This document shows positions 60,589-64,000 of a stretch of 64,000 bases of DNA, in pieces. The DNA is taken from positions 62,001-126,000 of the forward strand of contig NZ_QEOL01000025.1 in assembly GCF_003096715.1 (NCBI RefSeq), in the 5' to 3' direction. Under the pieces are notes generated by a model. It ran no database searches. It was not told the origin of the DNA and worked only from the letters and a program-made list of their open reading frames with translations. Every line of letters begins with the position of its first letter. The first letter of the stretch is position 1. The stretch is from Paraburkholderia silvatlantica (GTDB lineage Bacteria > Pseudomonadota > Gammaproteobacteria > Burkholderiales > Burkholderiaceae). Made by a program: the position numbers and the translations under genes.

Positions 60589-62811
60589 TTAAAACTCCAG
60601 CGTTGAAGTCAATTCAAGCGTGCGTCCGAGTCCCACGCCCAGCTGATTCGACCCCGCCGCACTCCAGTAGCGCCGGTTGGCTGCGTTCTCCAGATTCGCC
60701 TGCACCGAAACACGTTTGCCGTACACGCGCGTCGCGTAACGCGCGCCTGCGCTCAACAGCGTATAGCCGCCAATCTGTGCCTGGTTCGCGTTGTTCACCT
60801 GGCGCGGCCCCACGTAGTAGATGCCGCCATTCACCGAAAGCCCGGCAAGCACCGGCACGCGATATTCGGCGAACAGGCTCGCCGTGACGTGGGGCGTATT
60901 CTCCGGCGTCTTGCCGACGAGCGTCGGATCGGAAGAATCGATCTGCTTTGCGTCGAGATAGACGGTCGATGCAGTGAGCGAAACGTCCTTCGTCACATCG
61001 CCCTGCACCGAAAACTCCACGCCGCGATAACGCGCGTTGCCGTCAATCGCATAGACGTTGTCGGCGTTTGTCCCGGCGCTGGCCTGTTTGAGGTTGAAGA
61101 GCGCAAGCGATACGAGCGTATTGCCGGCGAGGCGCGTGCGCACGCCCACCTCCTGCTGCCGGCTCACTGCCGCGGGCAGGATCTGGTTCGCGTTGACGGC
61201 CGTGGCCGGCGCGCTGCCCGCCGATTCGAGCGCTTCGACGTAGCTCGCGTAGACACTCGTCTGCGGTGTGATGCGGTAGGTGATGCTGCCCGAGGGCGAA
61301 GTATGGTTGATATCGGAGTTCGGCGTACCGGCCTGCGAGGTCATGTACTCCGAGCGGCGCACGCCGGCCACGACCTGCAAGCGCGCCGTGATGTCGATCT
61401 GGTCGAACAAATAAACGCCGCTGTTGCGCACGTGCTGCGCGTAGAACTGCCGTGTGCTGCCGCTTTGCTTGAGCGTCGTGATGTCGATGGGATCGTAGAG
61501 ATTTTGCGCCGCCGTATACGTGTACGTCGCGAAGTCCGGCTGAAACAGCCAGTTCTGCACGACACCCGTCGTGACCGTATGCGTGAACGGTCCGGTCCTG
61601 AAGTCGCCGTTCACTTCGAGGCGCACGTTCTTGTTCTCGTACATCTGCCCAAACTGCCGGCTGCCTTGCAGCGTGCCCGCGCCGGTCGCGACGTTGTACT
61701 TCTGGAACACCCAGGCCCAGCGGTCGCGCCGCGTGATCGACTGGCCGAGCGAGAGCATCGCGCTCCAGTGGTCGTTGAACGCGTAGTCGGCGCGCACGAG
61801 CTGCGACGTGGCGCTCGCCGTAGTCGGCCTGTCGTTTGGCACGAGCAGCTTCGAGGGGTCGGGCATGGCAGGCAGCGTGATCTTGCCGTTCACGGCGGCA
61901 AGCGGCGCGATGCCGGCCTGCTCGACCACGCGCGTTTCGATGTGCTCGAGATCGTATTGCAGCTTGAGCTTGTCGTTCACGCGCCAGTCGAGCGCGGCGC
62001 TCACGAACTTGCGGTAGCCGCGGTCGCCTTCAATGGGCGTTTCGACATGCTCGTCCATCGCGTTCACGCGAATGCCGAACTGATCGCTCGGGCCAAAGCG
62101 GCGTGCGATGTCGGCGGCGGCGCCGATCGAACCGTTCGAGTCGCCGAGCACCGAAATGCTCGTGACCGGCTCGCTGCCCGCGCGCTTCATCACCATGTTG
62201 ACGATGCCCGCCGGCGCGCCGAAGCCGTAATACAGCGCGGACGCCCCCTTGAGCACTTCCACGCGCTCCTTGTTCTCCATCGGCATCCAGATGTTGTTGT
62301 CGATGGGGAGCAGGCCGTCCAGATAGAAGCTCGAGCGATTGTCGAGCGGGATGCCGCGCACCGAGAGGTTGTCGTACGCGAGCCCGTTGAGCTGCTGGCG
62401 CGTCACGCCCGCAACGTTGCGCAGCGCGTCGTAGAGGCCGGTGTCGCCCTGGGCGTCCATGACCGAGCGCGTGACGACGTTCACCGTGGCCGGCACGTCG
62501 AGCGCATCCATGCCGCGGTATTGACCCGTTTCGACCGTTTGCGGCGCGTAGCCCTGGGTCTTGCTGCCCATGATCTTGACCGGCGCGAGCTGGGTGGCTT
62601 TGCCGGCCGGTGCGGTTGGGTTTGCAACTGCGCTCGCCGCGTCGGCATCGGCATCTGCCGCGTGCGCCGTGTGTGCGATGCCGGCGATGCCCGCCGCGAG
62701 CGTCGAGTGGATGATCGCGTGTGCGCAGATCCTGCGCCATTGTTGCGTGCGCGTCTGCGACATGCGCGTTTGCGACGTGCGCGTGCGCGATGCGCGCTTC
62801 CCCGAAGCCAT
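60589..62811 (-). CDS. TonB-dependent siderophore receptor
   Basis: A 740-residue outer membrane receptor. It has an unusually basic N-terminus before the signal hydrophobic stretch (IIHSTLAAGIAGIAHTAHA), a short spacer, a TonB-box-like region, the plug domain (DALRNVAGVTRQQLNGLAYDNLSVRGI, YLDGLLP, RVEVLKGASALYYGFGAPAGIVNMVMKR) and the 22-strand barrel ending in ELTSTLEF with a final Phe. AAGGA precedes the ATG. A Fur-box-like site lies upstream, as expected for iron control. No siderophore synthesis genes are nearby, so it may take foreign siderophores. Confidence 0.93.
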   Translation of the reverse strand: MASGKRASRTRTSQTRMSQTRTQQWRRICAHAIIHSTLAAGIAGIAHTAHAADADADAASAVANPTAPAGKATQLAPVKIMGSKTQGYAPQTVETGQYRGMDALDVPATVNVVTRSVMDAQGDTGLYDALRNVAGVTRQQLNGLAYDNLSVRGIPLDNRSSFYLDGLLPIDNNIWMPMENKERVEVLKGASALYYGFGAPAGIVNMVMKRAGSEPVTSISVLGDSNGSIGAAADIARRFGPSDQFGIRVNAMDEHVETPIEGDRGYRKFVSAALDWRVNDKLKLQYDLEHIETRVVEQAGIAPLAAVNGKITLPAMPDPSKLLVPNDRPTTASATSQLVRADYAFNDHWSAMLSLGQSITRRDRWAWVFQKYNVATGAGTLQGSRQFGQMYENKNVRLEVNGDFRTGPFTHTVTTGVVQNWLFQPDFATYTYTAAQNLYDPIDITTLKQSGSTRQFYAQHVRNSGVYLFDQIDITARLQVVAGVRRSEYMTSQAGTPNSDINHTSPSGSITYRITPQTSVYASYVEALESAGSAPATAVNANQILPAAVSRQQEVGVRTRLAGNTLVSLALFNLKQASAGTNADNVYAIDGNARYRGVEFSVQGDVTKDVSLTASTVYLDAKQIDSSDPTLVGKTPENTPHVTASLFAEYRVPVLAGLSVNGGIYYVGPRQVNNANQAQIGGYTLLSAGARYATRVYGKRVSVQANLENAANRRYWSAAGSNQLGVGLGRTLELTSTLEF
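62747..62791. repeat. three 15-bp tandem units at the receptor 5' end
   Basis: GTGCGCGTCTGCGAC, ATGCGCGTTTGCGAC and GTGCGCGTGCGCGAT follow one another (62747-62761, 62762-62776, 62777-62791). On the coding strand they give the repeating Arg-Thr/Met-Ser-Gln-Thr of the receptor's N-terminus. The unit keeps the frame, so slippage would lengthen or shorten the leader. Confidence 0.65.
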
Positions 62812-62892
62812 GCCTTTCCTTCTTCTTTGCGTTCAACCGGCGCTGTCCGGGCCGCGCTACCATCCGGCCCCGATCAGCGAAAGAGCCGAGAT

Positions 62893-62911
62893 GATAATGC
62901 GAATTATTCTT
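62893..62911. promoter_or_regulatory. Fur-box-like site upstream of the siderophore receptor
   Basis: GATAATGCGAATTATTCTT resembles the 19-bp Fur consensus made of GATAAT-type hexamers. It is in the only AT-rich part of the 338-base gap 62812-63149, about 82 bases before the receptor start. Nothing else was seen in that gap. Confidence 0.7.
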
Positions 62912-63149
62912 ATTTTAAGGAATAGGCTTGATGTTTGTCGGGGAAATGCAACAACGGTGTATGGATGATGTAAGTGCGACAGCAATCGCTGACACTATCG
63001 ACTTACCACGCTCGTCGCGGCATAGGGTGGGCGCGAACGCCATCCATTGGGAATGCTGCCGACTCTTTTCAAGAGAGATGGAGGTCCTGGCCAAGGTCAT
63101 GCTGACGGCCAGTCGCAATCGGAACCGACAATGATCGCGTGCGCGACGA

Positions 63150-64000
63150 TCAGCGCTTGCCAGCAACCCCACGCCGGCCCTTCTTCGCCGGCGCGCGCTC
63201 GCGCACCGCATCGGCATGTTCCCGAATCGTCTCGATCAGCGCGCGCAATCCCGCCGGCGCGTGCCGCCGCCCGGGGTAGTAGAGGCAGAGTCCGTCGAGC
63301 GGAGGCGTCCAGTCCTGCAGCACGCGCACGAGCGTGCCTGCCTCCATATCGGCGTTCACGTTCCACTCGGTCAAATAGGTGAGGCCGAGTCCGTCACGCG
63401 CCGCTGCGAGCATGAGATCGGGCTCGTCGAGCGTCAACGCGCCCTCCACGTCCACGCGCACGGCTTGCCCGCGCCGCTCGAACTCCCATTGGTAGATTTG
63501 CCCGCTCGGCATGCGGCTGCGTATGCAGCGGTGCGACTTGAGATCGGCGGGTGTGCGTGGCCGCTCGTGCCGGGCAAAGTATTCCGGACTGCCAACCACG
63601 GCGAATCGCTGACGATCGCCGAAAGGCACGGCGATCATGTCCTGCGGCACCGTTTCGGCCAGGCGAATGCCGGCGTCGTAGCCTTCGACCACGATGTCGA
63701 TAAGGCGCCCTTCCGTGACGAGATCGAGCTTCATCTCGGGATAGCGCTGCAGATAAGCAATCAACACGGGCATGACCTGTTTCGCCGCGCCCACCGAAGC
63801 ATTGATGCGCAGCGTGCCAGAAGGCGTGTCGCGAAAGCTCCCCGCCTGGTCGAGCGCCTCGCGGATCGTGGACAACGCGGGCGCGACGCTGCCCACGAAT
63901 TGCGCACCGGCCTCCGTCAACGCCACGCTGCGCGTCGTGCGGTTGAAGAGCCGCACGCCGATGCGCGCTTCGAGCGCGGCCACCGCGTGGCTGAGCGCCG
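63150..64000 (-). CDS. LysR-type regulator (5' end outside window)
   Basis: The frame enters from base 64000 in mid helix-turn-helix (ALSHAVAALEARIGVRLFNRTTRSVALTEAG), so the first 30 or so codons lie beyond the window. The effector domain has GTLRINASVGAAKQVMPVLIAYLQRYPEMKLDLVTEGRLIDIVVEGYDAGIRLAE and GLGLTYLTEWNVNADM, as in CrgA-like regulators. It ends in a basic tail (KKGRRGVAGKR). Its target should be beyond the window. It is unlikely to control the receptor gene, which lies downstream of it on the same strand. Confidence 0.9.
   Translation of the reverse strand, partial: ALSHAVAALEARIGVRLFNRTTRSVALTEAGAQFVGSVAPALSTIREALDQAGSFRDTPSGTLRINASVGAAKQVMPVLIAYLQRYPEMKLDLVTEGRLIDIVVEGYDAGIRLAETVPQDMIAVPFGDRQRFAVVGSPEYFARHERPRTPADLKSHRCIRSRMPSGQIYQWEFERRGQAVRVDVEGALTLDEPDLMLAAARDGLGLTYLTEWNVNADMEAGTLVRVLQDWTPPLDGLCLYYPGRRHAPAGLRALIETIREHADAVRERAPAKKGRRGVAGKR

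Noticed and set aside
60889..62925. A 678-residue + strand frame over the TonB receptor
   Set aside because: It is the antisense shadow of the receptor gene, with no recognisable domains.

Overview
The window is high-GC, densely coded DNA that reads as a chromosome or chromid segment of a plant- or soil-associated Burkholderiaceae, most likely Paraburkholderia or Caballeronia. The reasons are the pqiABC operon, a Gram-negative trimeric porin, a DUF4148 protein, a SYLF-domain lipoprotein of the Burkholderia type, an acdS/acdR (ACC deaminase) pair, and the large number of LysR, GntR and IclR regulators next to transport and catabolic genes. No rRNA, phage, insertion sequence, CRISPR array or integrase was seen. 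All calls come from reading the sequence; no database search was possible.

Layout. 1-9200 holds envelope functions: DUF2950 (cut by the window edge), a secreted protein of unknown function, pqiA-pqiB-pqiC, a stand-alone response regulator, three small exported proteins and a porin. 9400-12750 mixes intact genes (a short-chain dehydrogenase with a divergent LysR gene, and a DUF3820 protein) with three decayed genes (SDR tail, alpha/beta hydrolase, VOC protein). 12748-15074 has an adenylosuccinate synthetase that differs from the usual betaproteobacterial type, divergent from a LysR gene. 15201-26846 is the most coherent catabolic block. An itaconyl/mesaconyl-CoA-hydratase-like gene, an acyl-CoA dehydrogenase, a class III CoA-transferase and an MFS carrier lie on the + strand. 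A LysR gene, a FUSC protein, ETF-ubiquinone oxidoreductase, a citramalyl-CoA-lyase-like gene, etfA and etfB lie on the - strand. Together these could import a C5-type dicarboxylate, activate it, oxidise and hydrate it, split it to acetyl-CoA plus pyruvate, and pass the electrons to ubiquinone.

27223-33113 has a HxlR-like regulator with an apparently leaderless promoter, an MFS carrier, and a complete polar amino-acid ABC transporter with its IclR regulator. 33203-39287 has a PAS-GGDEF diguanylate cyclase, a lower-GC glutathione S-transferase, an unusual double-HD-plus-LuxR regulator and a cytochrome b561 / molybdopterin oxidoreductase / exported protein operon. 39588-49496 has two divergent modules. 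One is a substrate-binding protein, a fused permease-ATPase, a GntR regulator and a DUF1989 enzyme. The other is an MFS carrier, a LysR regulator, an amidase and D-serine dehydratase. A pair of GntR-like operators lies between them. 49671-54258 is a chromate-resistance operon, chrB-chrA plus an MFS carrier and a beta-propeller protein, behind a large dyad that overlaps the chrB start codon.

54358-64000 has a carbonic anhydrase remnant, a DUF4148 protein, a MASE1 histidine kinase with a NarL-type regulator, acdS with divergent acdR, tRNA-Ala(GGC), tRNA-Leu(GAG), a TonB-dependent siderophore receptor behind a Fur-box-like site, and a LysR gene that runs off the end.
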